64,000 nt of DNA from the NCBI GenBank assembly GCA_002418285.1, contig DIDT01000018.1, positions 156,633 to 220,632 on the forward strand, given 5' to 3'. Each line of letters begins with the position of its first letter. Positions within the stretch are counted from its first letter, which is position 1. Origin of the DNA: Phycisphaerales bacterium UBA5793. Its GTDB lineage: Bacteria > Planctomycetota > Phycisphaerae > Phycisphaerales > UBA5793. The position numbers and the translations under genes are program-made. The notes under the pieces were generated by a model. It did not search any database and was not told where the DNA came from. It saw only the letters and a list, made by a program, of their open reading frames with translations. Of this stretch, positions 31,372 through 41,512 are shown in pieces.

Positions 31372-32382
31372 GTGGATACGCTCGTTTCGTTCCTGCTGCT
31401 CGCACTCGGACTCGTCATGCTGGTCATCGGCGGGGATCTGCTGGTGCGCGGAGCGTCAACGCTGGCGCGCGTGCTGGGCGTCTCGGAACTGGTGATCGGT
31501 CTGACGGTGGTGGCGTTCGGCACAAGCGCGCCGGAACTGGCGGTCAATGTTCTTGCCGCGTATCAGGGGCAGGGGGAGATTTCGTTCGGCAATATCGTCG
31601 GCTCAAACATCGCCAACATCGGATTGATCCTCGGGATCGCGGCGATGATCCGTCCGCTGGATATCCGCAGCCAGGTCATACGACGCGAGTTACCGATGAT
31701 GCTGCTGGCCACCGTTGCGATTGGCATCATGGCGGCGGACGCGATGCTCCGCTCAGAAGTCGCACAGTTTGATCTGAGCGACGGCCTGATCATGCTCTTG
31801 CTGTTTGGCGTGTTCCTCTACTACACCGTGGCGGAAGTGCTCTACAAGTCCGGGCCGGACGTCATCAAAACGGAATCGACGGAGATGATTTCGCACGTGG
31901 CGCCGGATGGATCGCGCAAGTCGCTCGCATTGAGCCTGGTGATGACAGTGGCGGGGCTGGGACTGCTGATTGGCGGCGGTCACGTGACGGTCGATCGCGC
32001 CGCGGCGATTGCGACTTCGTTCGGTGTGCCGCAAGTGGTCATCGGATTGACGCTGGTGGCCGTCGGAACGAGCCTGCCGGAGCTCGTGACGTCCGTCGTG
32101 GCGGTGTACCGCGGCCAATCCGACATTGCCGTCGGCAACGTGATCGGCTCGAACATCTTCAACCTGCTGCTTGTCATGGGCGTGAGTTCGACGGTGCGAC
32201 CGATCCCCGTGCCGACGGGCGGCTGGTTCGATCTGCTGTGGATGGGGGGGCTTTCGCTGGCGCTCATGCCCATGGTGTTGAGCGCCAATCACCGCCTCAT
32301 CCGTCGGGAGGGGTTCATCCTCTTCGCAGCCTACATCGGTTACGTTTCGTGGCGCGTGGTGCTGGTGCTCAATGCGAAGTGA
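31372..32382 (+). CDS. Calcium/sodium antiporter (CaCA family, YrbG-like)
   Basis: Inner-membrane exchanger of 336 residues with about ten helices and two inverted halves. The alpha repeats are clear: GLTVVAFGTSAPELAVNVLAA...GNIVGSNIANIGLILG in the first half and GLTLVAVGTSLPELVTSVVAVYRGQSDIAVGNVIGSNIFNLLLVMG in the second. Their Glu/Asn/Ser residues form the cation site. Length is normal. The start codon is GTG at 31372 (MDTLVSFLLLALGLVMLVIGG). It is followed 12 bp later by the RarD-like gene. Confidence 0.92.
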   Translation: MDTLVSFLLLALGLVMLVIGGDLLVRGASTLARVLGVSELVIGLTVVAFGTSAPELAVNVLAAYQGQGEISFGNIVGSNIANIGLILGIAAMIRPLDIRSQVIRRELPMMLLATVAIGIMAADAMLRSEVAQFDLSDGLIMLLLFGVFLYYTVAEVLYKSGPDVIKTESTEMISHVAPDGSRKSLALSLVMTVAGLGLLIGGGHVTVDRAAAIATSFGVPQVVIGLTLVAVGTSLPELVTSVVAVYRGQSDIAVGNVIGSNIFNLLLVMGVSSTVRPIPVPTGGWFDLLWMGGLSLALMPMVLSANHRLIRREGFILFAAYIGYVSWRVVLVLNAK

Positions 32383-32394
32383 GTCCCGGCGACT

Positions 32395-33330
32395 ATGAGC
32401 ACCGCGACTCAAGATGTCGTCATCTCGCGGGAAGTTGCCGCATCCCGCGCCCGTGCCGGGGTTGCTTATGGTCTTGGAGCATACCTCTGGTGGGGCGTTG
32501 CACCGCTGTATTTCAAGGTGATGGTGGCGCGTGCGCCCGGACTGGAGGTGGTGGCACACCGCATCCTGTGGTCGTCGGTGTTTCTCGTCGGGCTGATTCT
32601 CGTGCGACGACAGGGGGCCACGCTGTGGCGCGTGATGTTTCACACGCCGCGCGTGTTGGGGGTGCTGGTGTGCACGGCGGCGCTGATCTGCACGAACTGG
32701 TACCTGTTCATCTGGGTGCATGAGACGGGACAGGTGCTCCAGGCAAGCCTGGGCTACTTCATCAATCCGCTCATCAGCGTCGCTTTGGGCTTTGTGATTC
32801 TGGGTGAGCGACTGCGGCGGCTGCAGGTCGTGGCCGTGGCGATCGCGGCGTGCGGAGTGGCGTATCTGTCGCTCGCGTCGGGCGAAGCGCCGATCATCGC
32901 GCTGGCGCTGGCATGCTCGTTTGCCGCCTATGGGCTCATTCGCAAACTCGTGGCGGTCGAGGCCATGGTGGGGCAGACCATTGAAACGCTGTTGCTGGCT
33001 CCGTTGTGCATCGGCTATCTCATCTGGATTCAGACGTACGGCGGAGGGACGTTTGGCGCGCAGTCACGATCGACAGATGCGCTGCTGATCGCGGGCGGGG
33101 TCATCACGGCGGTGCCGCTGCTCTGGTTTACGTGTGCAGCTCGACGGCTGAGGCTTGTGACGGTGGGCTTTCTGCAGTATCTTGCTCCTTCGGGACAGTT
33201 CCTGATCGCCTGGCTCGTCTTCCACGAGCCGCTGAGCACCGAGCGGTTGATCTGCTTTGTCGTGATCTGGATTGCTCTGGCGATCTATTCGTTTGACGCC
33301 TTGCGCGCGACAAGAACAAAGCCCAGGTAA
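32395..33330 (+). CDS. rarD: RarD-like EamA-family transporter
   Basis: Membrane protein of 311 residues with ten predicted helices. The RarD signature is seen in GVAYGLGAYLWWGVAPLYFKVM, EVVAHRILWSSVFL, TNWYLFIWVHETGQVLQASLGYFINPLISVALGFVILGERLRRLQ and LQYLAPSGQFLIAWLVFHEPLS. Substrate unknown; E. coli RarD was named for a chloramphenicol phenotype. Co-directional with the exchanger gene. Its stop codon lies inside the bidirectional terminator at 33318-33347. Confidence 0.9.
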   Translation: MSTATQDVVISREVAASRARAGVAYGLGAYLWWGVAPLYFKVMVARAPGLEVVAHRILWSSVFLVGLILVRRQGATLWRVMFHTPRVLGVLVCTAALICTNWYLFIWVHETGQVLQASLGYFINPLISVALGFVILGERLRRLQVVAVAIAACGVAYLSLASGEAPIIALALACSFAAYGLIRKLVAVEAMVGQTIETLLLAPLCIGYLIWIQTYGGGTFGAQSRSTDALLIAGGVITAVPLLWFTCAARRLRLVTVGFLQYLAPSGQFLIAWLVFHEPLSTERLICFVVIWIALAIYSFDALRATRTKPR

Positions 33331-33347
33331 GGCCTTACCTGGGCTTT
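33318..33347. terminator. Bidirectional terminator between rarD and ahcY
   Basis: A perfect 30-bp palindrome: AAAGCCCAGGTAAGG (33318-33332) and CCTTACCTGGGCTTT (33333-33347). It serves both convergent genes, with A-rich and T-rich edges on each side. The rarD stop TAA is within it. Confidence 0.85.
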
Positions 33348-33373
33348 GCATGAGTATCAGATTGTCTGGCTGC

Positions 33374-34867
<1,494 letters not shown>

Positions 34868-34951
34868 GAAGGGGAGTCCTTTCGCGGTACACAGTGTTGG
34901 TTCGGTCAAGCGGGGGCGTTTCTGCTGCCAGAAATCCGGCATTGGAGCATT

Positions 34952-34970
34952 CATCCGTTCATCCGGATGG
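34952..34970. promoter_or_regulatory. Candidate operator upstream of ahcY
   Basis: CATCCGTTCATCCGGATGG holds two CATCCG direct copies and the perfect 10-bp palindrome CATCCGGATG, 85 bp upstream of the ahcY start. A winged-helix dimer could bind it; the neighbouring ArsR-type regulator is the obvious candidate. Inference from position and symmetry only. Confidence 0.35.
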
Positions 34971-35015
34971 AGTGTAGAAGAGGATTCGCGATGGGGCAAG
35001 ACCGGGCGGGCGGGC

Positions 35016-35972
35016 TCAACTTCCGGGCCGCGAACCAGCCATCGCGAAGAGGTCGGGCCCCTTGGCGTTCGCATCGGCGGGAAGGTTGGTGACCTTGTGG
35101 AAGTCCAGGCCCGCGGCCGTGAACCAGGTTGCCATGTCGGCGGGGCGGAAGCCGAGCCACTTGTGACCCATGGTCTGGCGATACTGCTCGCGATCGTGCT
35201 CGAGCATGTCGATTACCAGCAATCGGCCACCGGGCTTGAGAATGCGCGTCGCCTCGCGGATGGCGCCGGCGGGGTGGTTCACGTGGTGGAGCACGAGTGA
35301 GATGATGGCGGCATCGACGCTTGCATCCTCGAGCGGGAGCGCCGTGAGATCGCTGTGATGGAACTTGACGTTCTTGTGCGATGCAAGGCGTTTTCGCGCT
35401 GCGGCCAGCATCGCTTTGGACATATCCACGACGTGGACGGTCTGAACGAGCGTGGCCAGGCGCACGGCGATGTCACCGGTGCCACAGCCGAGGTCGGCCA
35501 CGGTCCAACCTGGTGGAATCAGTGCGAGCAGCGCTTCGTCGACAAAACTCGTGCCGAAGAGTTCGCTGCGAATGGCGTCCCACTCGCCGCCCACGCGGCC
35601 GAAGTAGGCGATGGTGTCAGTCTCACGCCGGGAGAGAATCTGCTTGAGGCGATGGTCGTCCTGTCGCACCTGGGGCGGCGTTCCCAGTTGCTTTCGCGCG
35701 AGTTGCCACAGTTCGCGCGCGTCATCGTTGAGCGATTCGCTGACGAGCCGATACATGCTTGCGGTGCCCTCGGATCGGCGCACGATCCACCCACCTTCGA
35801 GCAGCGATTTGAGGTGGCGGCTCACGGTGCTCTGGGGCAGTTGCAAAATGGAGGCGAGTTCGCCCACGCCAAGTTCCTCTGCTTCGAGCAGGCGGAGCAG
35901 GCGCAAGCGGGTCATTTCGCTCAGCAGCGCGAGGCGTTCGGTCAGACGTTGGCGAGATGGGGGTGATGCCAT
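35016..35972 (-). CDS. ArsR-type regulator fused to a SAM-dependent methyltransferase domain
   Basis: Protein of 318 residues. Residues 8-75 are an ArsR winged helix (LALLSEMTRLRLLRLLEAEELGVGELASILQLPQSTVSRHLKSLLEGGWIVRR). Residues 145-290 are a class I methyltransferase (TVADLGCGTGDIAVRLATLV, VHVVDMSKAMLAAARKRL, LVLHHVNHPAGAIREATRILKPGGRLLVIDM). No ArsR-type metal-binding CxC is present. The SahR regulators of S-adenosylhomocysteine recycling have this architecture and control ahcY, so a SAM/SAH-sensing repressor of the adjacent ahcY is likely. Whether it methylates anything is unknown. Length fits the family. Confidence 0.88.
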   Translation of the reverse strand: MASPPSRQRLTERLALLSEMTRLRLLRLLEAEELGVGELASILQLPQSTVSRHLKSLLEGGWIVRRSEGTASMYRLVSESLNDDARELWQLARKQLGTPPQVRQDDHRLKQILSRRETDTIAYFGRVGGEWDAIRSELFGTSFVDEALLALIPPGWTVADLGCGTGDIAVRLATLVQTVHVVDMSKAMLAAARKRLASHKNVKFHHSDLTALPLEDASVDAAIISLVLHHVNHPAGAIREATRILKPGGRLLVIDMLEHDREQYRQTMGHKWLGFRPADMATWFTAAGLDFHKVTNLPADANAKGPDLFAMAGSRPGS

Positions 35973-36014
35973 GAGGTCGATCAGGTCAGCACGATCGCAC
36001 GCAGCGGGGACCGC

Positions 36015-36683
36015 TCATCGATCGGGTGCGATCTTCAAGCTCGGACCAACCACGGCGTAGTACGTTTCGAGTTTGTTGATCACCTGCTGGTTGTCCGGCT
36101 CGATCCAGTAGGCCTGGCGGAGCCGCTGCGTGGCTGCCTCGGTCTTGCCAATGGATTCGTAAAAGAGAGCGAGTTTCCAGTAGGGGAGGACCGTTGGAGC
36201 GGGCTCGATGCGGATGGCGGTGCGATAGGCGAGTTCGGCGGAATCGGGGTCACCGTACTTGGCGGCCATGTCACCCCAGAGGAGGTAGTCGCGCACTTCA
36301 CCGCGACTCTGGGCTGCATCGCGCAGGAACAGGACCATGCCCTGCTGGTCGCCGCTTTGGGCCATGGCCTCCGCGAGTTGCTCCCCAATCCTGAAGGTCA
36401 GATTCGGGTCGTGGCTCGACTGCTGGTAGGCGATACCAAGATGCGTGCGGGCCCTCATCGGATCACCCAGAGCGAGATACGCCTGGCCGAGGCCGTAGTT
36501 GGCTTCGGTGTCTTCGGGCTTGACCTCAAGCACGCGCTGGTAGGCGACCTGGGCGTCGTTGTAGTGCTCGTGGTCGAGAGCATATTGCCCATCGGCGCGC
36601 AGTTCGGGAAGCGATCTCTTGTTTGAACAGCCGATCGGCGCCATTGAGGCGGCAATCAGCAGGACGGCCATCCACCGTGCCAT
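36015..36683 (-). CDS. TPR-repeat lipoprotein
   Basis: Protein of 222 residues. MARWMAVLLIAASMAPIGCS is a lipoprotein signal (lipobox APIGC). At least four TPR motifs follow: ADGQYALDHEHYNDAQVAYQRVLEVKPED, ANYGLGQAYLALGDPMRARTHLGIAYQQSS, LLWGDMAAKYGDPDSAELAYRTAIRIEPA and YWKLALFYESIGKTEAATQRLRQAYWIEPDN. It probably mediates protein contacts at the membrane. An SD AAGGAG lies nine bases before the ATG, and TATGAT (minus strand, 36717-36722) is a likely -10. Confidence 0.82.
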   Translation of the reverse strand: MARWMAVLLIAASMAPIGCSNKRSLPELRADGQYALDHEHYNDAQVAYQRVLEVKPEDTEANYGLGQAYLALGDPMRARTHLGIAYQQSSHDPNLTFRIGEQLAEAMAQSGDQQGMVLFLRDAAQSRGEVRDYLLWGDMAAKYGDPDSAELAYRTAIRIEPAPTVLPYWKLALFYESIGKTEAATQRLRQAYWIEPDNQQVINKLETYYAVVGPSLKIAPDR

Positions 36684-36716
36684 GCGGTGACTCCTTGCTG
36701 GGGACTGTGTGCTGGC

Positions 36717-36722
36717 ATCATA
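36717..36722 (-). promoter_or_regulatory. -10 element of the TPR lipoprotein gene
   Basis: TATGAT on the minus strand, 34 bases before the lipoprotein ATG, which has a normal ribosome binding site. The divergent gene at 36799 has its own -10-like TATGCT at 36785-36790. Confidence 0.5.
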
Positions 36723-36798
36723 TCACGCTCGGACCCGGTGGTAGGCGATCTGGGGGATTTGAAGTCGCTGTCATCCCCGGCCGGTATGCTCAATAGAG

Positions 36799-37173
36799 AT
36801 GCGCCTGCGAACCGTTCTTCTTCGTCACATTCTGCCCGACGGAAGCAGCCACTTTGACTGGATGCTCGCAATGGATGAGCCGGCCATCAGGCGGATGCGC
36901 ACCTGGCGCCTATTCGAGCGACCAGACGAAGCACCGGCCGGCTCGACGCTCGAGGTGGAAGCGCTGGCGCCTCATCGTGCCACGTATCTTGAGTTTGAAG
37001 GGTCGATTGCCGGCGATCGGGGGCGGGTCGAGCAGGCTCGAACGGGGTGGTGGATCCCCGGTGCCGAGATCGATATTCACGGCGACCGGTTGCTCTTCGC
37101 CGTCGAGTGGGGTGAAGGGACGCCACCTCAGCAGTGGTCCATTGAGGGCGATCAGGCACATCGTCTGGGGTGA
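36799..37173 (+). CDS. LigD 3'-phosphoesterase-like domain protein (stand-alone)
   Basis: Protein of 124 residues. LRHILPDGSSHFDWMLAMD, then RTWRLFERPD and ALAPHRATYLEFEGSIAGDRGRVEQARTGWW, resemble the phosphoesterase (LigD_N) module of bacterial DNA ligase D in the compact form I remember from planctomycetes (HRxxYLxYEGxxSGxRGxV). The canonical module reads HxDLRLE; here it is HFDWMLA, so metal ligands may be partly altered. No ligase or polymerase domain and no Ku gene is nearby. The ATG at 36799 follows TATGCT by 8 nt, with no SD. Confidence 0.7.
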   Translation: MRLRTVLLRHILPDGSSHFDWMLAMDEPAIRRMRTWRLFERPDEAPAGSTLEVEALAPHRATYLEFEGSIAGDRGRVEQARTGWWIPGAEIDIHGDRLLFAVEWGEGTPPQQWSIEGDQAHRLG

Positions 37174-37277
37174 AATTCCCACCTGTCCAGATTTTGCTTG
37201 CATGATGCCGAGGACTGTGGTAGCCTAATCGCGCTGTCGATGTGTCCGAACTGTCGCCTTGCGAAACGGGGGTCTCC

Positions 37278-37721
37278 ATGAGCGGGTCAGACGAAAACAA
37301 CCCAACGCATCCCAAGATTCGGTTTTCAGAACCAACTGGATTCGGCGCGATGGGGGGATCGGGTTCGTCGGGCGGATCATCAGGGTTCGAAATCGAGCGC
37401 GACGACACTGGGCCGGTGGAGGTGCCTTCGACCGCGCCGCTGGTCGAGGGAAGCAAGAAGATCCGCACCTTCGAGCGGCATGACGGGGGAGCCCACGATT
37501 CGGAGTGGAGTCGTCATCCCAACGTGACCGGGGCGGGGGCCATTCACGTTCGGACCTTTCATTCGAAGCTGAATTCCGATTCGCTCGCCTTCATGGACCA
37601 GACGATCAACGAATGGCTCGACGCTCACCCTGAATATGAGGTGAAGTTTGTGACCTCCACGATCGGCGAATTCACCGGCAAGATCCGTGAGCCCGCGCTG
37701 ATCTGCCAGGTCTGGGTCTGA
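37278..37721 (+). CDS. Conserved hypothetical protein, probably planctomycete-specific
   Basis: Protein of 147 residues starting MSGSDENNPTHPKIRFSEPT. The first 60 residues are Gly/Ser-rich and probably disordered. The C-terminal 85 form the conserved-looking part: GAIHVRTFHSKLNSDSLAFMDQTINEWLDAHPEYEVKFVTSTIGEFTGKIREPALICQVWV. No catalytic motif is visible. I recall similar C-termini only in planctomycetes; function unknown. The ATG is chosen because it begins the soluble protein; a GTG-led extension of 12 codons exists. Confidence 0.65.
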   Translation: MSGSDENNPTHPKIRFSEPTGFGAMGGSGSSGGSSGFEIERDDTGPVEVPSTAPLVEGSKKIRTFERHDGGAHDSEWSRHPNVTGAGAIHVRTFHSKLNSDSLAFMDQTINEWLDAHPEYEVKFVTSTIGEFTGKIREPALICQVWV

Positions 37722-37797
37722 TCGGTTGTCGTTGGTGGCCAGCGGTCGCCCGCCGAGCCGATAGTCTGCTTGTCAGTCGAGCAGGGAGGCCGCGGGA

Positions 37798-39783
37798 ATG
37801 TGTGGATTACTCGGAATCGTGGCGCCGCCTGGACGACGACCCGGTGTGTCGGCCGGCACCGCAGCATTGATGCGCGATCGCCTCACGCATCGCGGTCCGG
37901 ATGACGCCGGACTTGTTGAACACCACAACGTGCTCTTCGCCCACCGCAGGTTGAAGGTGATCGATCCGGATGCTGGCGTTCAGCCGATGTGGTCGACTGA
38001 CCGGCGTTACCTGCTCATCTACAACGGCGAACTCTACAACGACGCTGCCATTCGTCGCGAATTGTCGCAGCACCGTCGAGTTGCATTCACGACGAACTGC
38101 GATACGGAGACGCTGCTGCACGCGCTGATCGTGTGGGGTGAGGCGGCGCTGAGTCGTCTGCGCGGGATGTTCGCTTTTGCACTCTACGACTTCGCTGAAA
38201 ACAGGATGTTGCTGGCGCGCGATCCACTGGGGAATAAACCGCTCTACTACGCCAGAGTCGGCCGGGAGTTTGTGGTGGCCAGCCAGCCTGGCGCCGTCGC
38301 CGCTCATCCCGACATGGCGATTGAGCCTGATCTTGCCGTGGTCTCGGCGTACCTCTCGACGATTCGCACCACGCTGGGCCGAAGGACGATGTTCGCGGGC
38401 ATACAGACGGTGCTGCCGGGGGAGTGTGTCGAGGTTCGCTTCGTCGACGGACGACCGGTAACCAGTAGCCGGGAGTACTGGGCCGAACCTGAAGCGACAC
38501 GCGACGATCTGAGCTTTGAGGATGCGACGGCGCTGGTGCGGGAGGCGGTGATCGAATCTGTCGCGGCGCACCTGCGAAGCGATGTGCCTCGTTGCCTGTT
38601 GCTTTCGGGGGGGTTGGACAGCGCGATCATCGCCACGATCTGCCGCGATCTTGGCGCCGCGGACATCATGCAGACGTGGTGCGCAGCGGATGCAGATGAC
38701 TGCGGAGAAGATCGGCGATTCGCGTCAATGATGGCGACCCATCTTGGCGCGCGCCATCACGAAGCCATCATTGATGAGTCGAGCTTCCAACGGATCTGGC
38801 TGGAATTGGTCTCGCGAAACGGCGTTCCTTTGAGCACGCCCAATGAGACCGCGATTCGTGCTGTAGCGGCCTCGCTCAAGCCGCATGCGACGGTGGCGCT
38901 GAGTGGCGAGGGGGCGGATGAGTTGTTTGGCGGCTACGCGATGCCGATTCTCTGTGGGCTGGACGCGATTCATGCCGACCTGACCCGAGGCAAAGGCACT
39001 GCGCGTGATCGATTTGCCGCCGAACTCGCGGCGCAGTACGGGTCTGCGGCGCTCGGATCTGAAGTCGATCACTACCTCCGCTGCAACTGCTGGATTCCCA
39101 CCGATCGTAAGGGGACGTTGTTGAGTGAGAGCGCGATGCGGGCCGCCGAGTTTGATCGGTTGCTCGTGGCAGAGATCGCCGGTCAGTTTGCGCGCGAAGA
39201 CGAAACCAACCTGGAAGCCGAGCAGCGCCTGCTGCGGGTTCACCGGCGCATCAATCTCACCGGCCTGCTGGGGCGACTGGATACTTCAACGATGGCCGAA
39301 AGCGTTGAAGGGCGCACGCCCTTTGCCGATGCGAGGCTGGCGGAGCTGGCAGCTTCGCTTCCGTTTGAACACAAGTTCAAGGCGCCAAGAGCGGCCGATG
39401 GAGGCTGGTCCAGCGCCGCGCAGACACTGGCGCGGGGGGCGGTTGAGACAAAGTGCGTGCTTCGAGCCGCGTTTGCCCGGGACGTTCCGTTGGAGATCCT
39501 CCAGCGACCCAAGGCGAGCTTTCCGCTGCCGTTTCAGCACTGGCTGACTCCAGTGGTGCAGCGGCTCATCAAGTCGGCTGCGGTGGGAGCCATCATTCGT
39601 GGCGAGGCCATGTCGGCCCTGTGTGCCGATCCTGCAGGCAACTGGCTGACGCTGTGGCCGGTGGCGAACATCGCCCTGTGGTTCGAACATCACTGGGGAG
39701 CGGGGCTGGAGTCCATCCAGCCCGAGCCGGCCCGTCCCGATGTGACGATCACGCCCGCGGCCAGCCTGTCTGAAATCGGGTGA
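37798..39783 (+). CDS. asnB: Asparagine synthase (glutamine-hydrolysing)
   Basis: Protein of 661 residues. Cys2 of MCGLLGIV is the glutaminase nucleophile. The Ntn domain continues with RLTHRGPDDAG, FAHRRLKVID, YNGELYND and FAFALYDFAENRMLLARDPLGNKPLYYA. The synthetase domain has the PP-loop LLLSGGLDSAIIATICRD (near residue 265) and LSGEGADELFGGY. It should make asparagine from aspartate, ATP and glutamine, or amidate a similar substrate; family members also act in exopolysaccharide and peptide pathways. A strong SD (AGGGAGG) precedes the ATG. Confidence 0.92.
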   Translation: MCGLLGIVAPPGRRPGVSAGTAALMRDRLTHRGPDDAGLVEHHNVLFAHRRLKVIDPDAGVQPMWSTDRRYLLIYNGELYNDAAIRRELSQHRRVAFTTNCDTETLLHALIVWGEAALSRLRGMFAFALYDFAENRMLLARDPLGNKPLYYARVGREFVVASQPGAVAAHPDMAIEPDLAVVSAYLSTIRTTLGRRTMFAGIQTVLPGECVEVRFVDGRPVTSSREYWAEPEATRDDLSFEDATALVREAVIESVAAHLRSDVPRCLLLSGGLDSAIIATICRDLGAADIMQTWCAADADDCGEDRRFASMMATHLGARHHEAIIDESSFQRIWLELVSRNGVPLSTPNETAIRAVAASLKPHATVALSGEGADELFGGYAMPILCGLDAIHADLTRGKGTARDRFAAELAAQYGSAALGSEVDHYLRCNCWIPTDRKGTLLSESAMRAAEFDRLLVAEIAGQFAREDETNLEAEQRLLRVHRRINLTGLLGRLDTSTMAESVEGRTPFADARLAELAASLPFEHKFKAPRAADGGWSSAAQTLARGAVETKCVLRAAFARDVPLEILQRPKASFPLPFQHWLTPVVQRLIKSAAVGAIIRGEAMSALCADPAGNWLTLWPVANIALWFEHHWGAGLESIQPEPARPDVTITPAASLSEIG

Positions 39784-39807
39784 ACCACCCATGCCGCGGG
39801 GGTTGCA

Positions 39808-39835
39808 TTGACCGTTTGAGGGCCGGGTCTACACT
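39808..39835 (+). promoter_or_regulatory. Promoter of atpC
   Basis: TTGACC (39808-39813) and TACACT (39830-39835) with a 16-nt spacer, 31 bp before the atpC ATG. The promoter explains how this lone ATP synthase subunit gene is expressed. Confidence 0.55.
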
Positions 39836-39865
39836 CTGCCTCCACTGCCCCGGAGATAGCCCAGC

Positions 39866-40282
39866 ATGGCCGAGACGTTTCGCTGCACATTGGTGACCCC
39901 CGAAGAACAGGTGCTCGACGAAGAGGTCACCTACGTGACCTTTCCCGCCTGGGATGGTCAGGTCGGCGTTGCGCCCGGCCGCAGTGCGCTGCTGGCCCGC
40001 GTCGGGATCGGCTCGATGCGTCTGGATTTCGTCGGAGGGGCGAGCCGGTGGTACCTGCTCGAGGGCGGATTCGCCCAGATGCTCGGCGATCAGCTGACGA
40101 TTCTCAGCGACAAGTCCACGCCGGCCGAGAACCTCATCACATCTGACGCCAATCGCGAACTCGAAGAGGCGCTGGCGATGCCGGCGACCGATGAGGCTTC
40201 GCAGAAGGCCCGCACCGCGGCGCTGCAGGCCGCCCGCGAGAAGCAGCGAATGGCCAAGGTGGCGACGACGCGCGGTATCTGA
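39866..40282 (+). CDS. atpC: F1F0 ATP synthase epsilon subunit
   Basis: Protein of 138 residues. The beta-sandwich domain is recognisable (FRCTLVTPEEQVLDEEVTYVTFPAWDGQVGVAPGRSALLARVGIGSMRL, WYLLEGGFAQMLGDQLTILSD), followed by two C-terminal helices (ANRELEEALAM, ARTAALQAAREKQRMAKVA). It regulates and couples the F1 rotor. The other atp genes are not in this window: atpC stands alone between asnB and ribD with its own promoter. The usual place is the end of the atp operon, so the gene has probably moved. Confidence 0.92.
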   Translation: MAETFRCTLVTPEEQVLDEEVTYVTFPAWDGQVGVAPGRSALLARVGIGSMRLDFVGGASRWYLLEGGFAQMLGDQLTILSDKSTPAENLITSDANRELEEALAMPATDEASQKARTAALQAAREKQRMAKVATTRGI

Positions 40283-40356
40283 CGTTTCGAGCAACCAGCA
40301 ACATTCAAGGTGATGGCCCAAGCCACATACGCTTCGCGGCGATGCATGCGTCGGCG

Positions 40357-41487
40357 CTAAACGTGCTCTACTTCGCGCATCGGTCGATAGATTGCCTCGA
40401 TGTCGCCTCCGATGGAGCGGGTGCGGATGAGTTGCAGGGCAATGGCTGCGTCCATGGACTTGGGATTGAGGCCGCGCACGGGACCGATGGACTCGGCGTC
40501 GCCCAGCACTTTCGGGGCGGTGTAGGTGATGAGTTCGTCGACGAGCTGAGCACGCAGGAGCTTGCCCACCAGGCCGCCGCCGGCTTCAACGAGCAGGCGC
40601 GTGGCGTGATGAAGCTCACTGAGCGTCTCCATGAGCTCGGTCAAATCGAGGTCACCCATCAAGGGAGTAATGGGCAGGATCTCGACCCCGCGGTCTTCGA
40701 ACTGCTCAACGAGGGGTGCGTGGCTCGCGGCGACAGTGGCGTCGACGGCGATCGTGGTTGGCACGTCGTGTGCGGTGCGGACAATCTGTGCCTCGATCGG
40801 CGTGATGAGTGACGGATCGACGATGACCCGGCGCAGCTGCCGACTGATGCGGCGGGTGTTGCGAGGCGTGAGCATGGGGTCGTCGCTGAGCACTGTGCCC
40901 ACGCCGGTCATGACGATGTCCATGCGGGCGCGGAGGCGGTGCACGGCCGCGCGGCTGGAGGCGTTGGAAACCCAGCGGCTCTTGCCATCGCGCGTGGCGA
41001 TGGCGCCGTCGAGCGTCTGAGCCCACTTGACGATGACCCACGGGCGCTTTGTGGTGATGCGATGAACGAATGAATCGGTCAGGCGTGCGGCTCGGGGGCA
41101 GTCGATCCAATCGACGACGATTCGCGCTTCGCCCAGTCGCTTAGCGCCCCCGCCGGCCGGGCTCGGATCAGGTCGGGCAATCACGCAGCGGACGACGCCG
41201 GCCTCGATGATCGCCTCGGTGCAGGGAGGCGTTTTGCCGGTGTGGTTGCAGGGTTCGAGGGTGATGTACATTGTAGAGCCGCGCGGGTTGTGGCCACGCT
41301 TGCGACAGTCTTCGAGCGCGTGGATCTCGGCGTGTGGTTGGCCGAACTGGCGATGCCAGCCCTGACCGATAACTTCGCCATCGGAGTTGACGATGACGCA
41401 GCCTACGAGGGGGTTGGGCTCAACGCGGCCGATGCCTCGTGCGCCGAGGCGGGCGGCTCGATTCATCATGTCGAGATCACCGATCAT
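40357..41487 (-). CDS. ribD: Bifunctional riboflavin deaminase/reductase RibD
   Basis: Second and third steps of riboflavin synthesis; 376 residues. The N-terminal deaminase has VEPNPLVGCVIV, the zinc His/Glu in QPHAEIHAL, and the zinc Cys pair in LEPCNHTGKTPPCTEAI. The C-terminal reductase has RPWVIVKWAQTLDGAIATRDGKSRWVSN, DIVMTGVGTVLSDDPMLTPR and LLVEAGGGLVGKLL. The start is the ATG at 41487 (MIGDLDMMNRAARLG), which leaves 25 bp to rnhB-like; an upstream extension would overlap it. ribBA is at 14184-15386, so the pathway is scattered. Confidence 0.94.
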   Translation of the reverse strand: MIGDLDMMNRAARLGARGIGRVEPNPLVGCVIVNSDGEVIGQGWHRQFGQPHAEIHALEDCRKRGHNPRGSTMYITLEPCNHTGKTPPCTEAIIEAGVVRCVIARPDPSPAGGGAKRLGEARIVVDWIDCPRAARLTDSFVHRITTKRPWVIVKWAQTLDGAIATRDGKSRWVSNASSRAAVHRLRARMDIVMTGVGTVLSDDPMLTPRNTRRISRQLRRVIVDPSLITPIEAQIVRTAHDVPTTIAVDATVAASHAPLVEQFEDRGVEILPITPLMGDLDLTELMETLSELHHATRLLVEAGGGLVGKLLRAQLVDELITYTAPKVLGDAESIGPVRGLNPKSMDAAIALQLIRTRSIGGDIEAIYRPMREVEHV

Positions 41488-41512
41488 GCGGTGAATGCTA
41501 GGGCGGATCTCG

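Noticed and set aside
34868..35015. SAH or SAM riboswitch upstream of ahcY
   Set aside because: The leader is short and I could not recognise any conserved riboswitch core; the palindrome looks like a protein operator.
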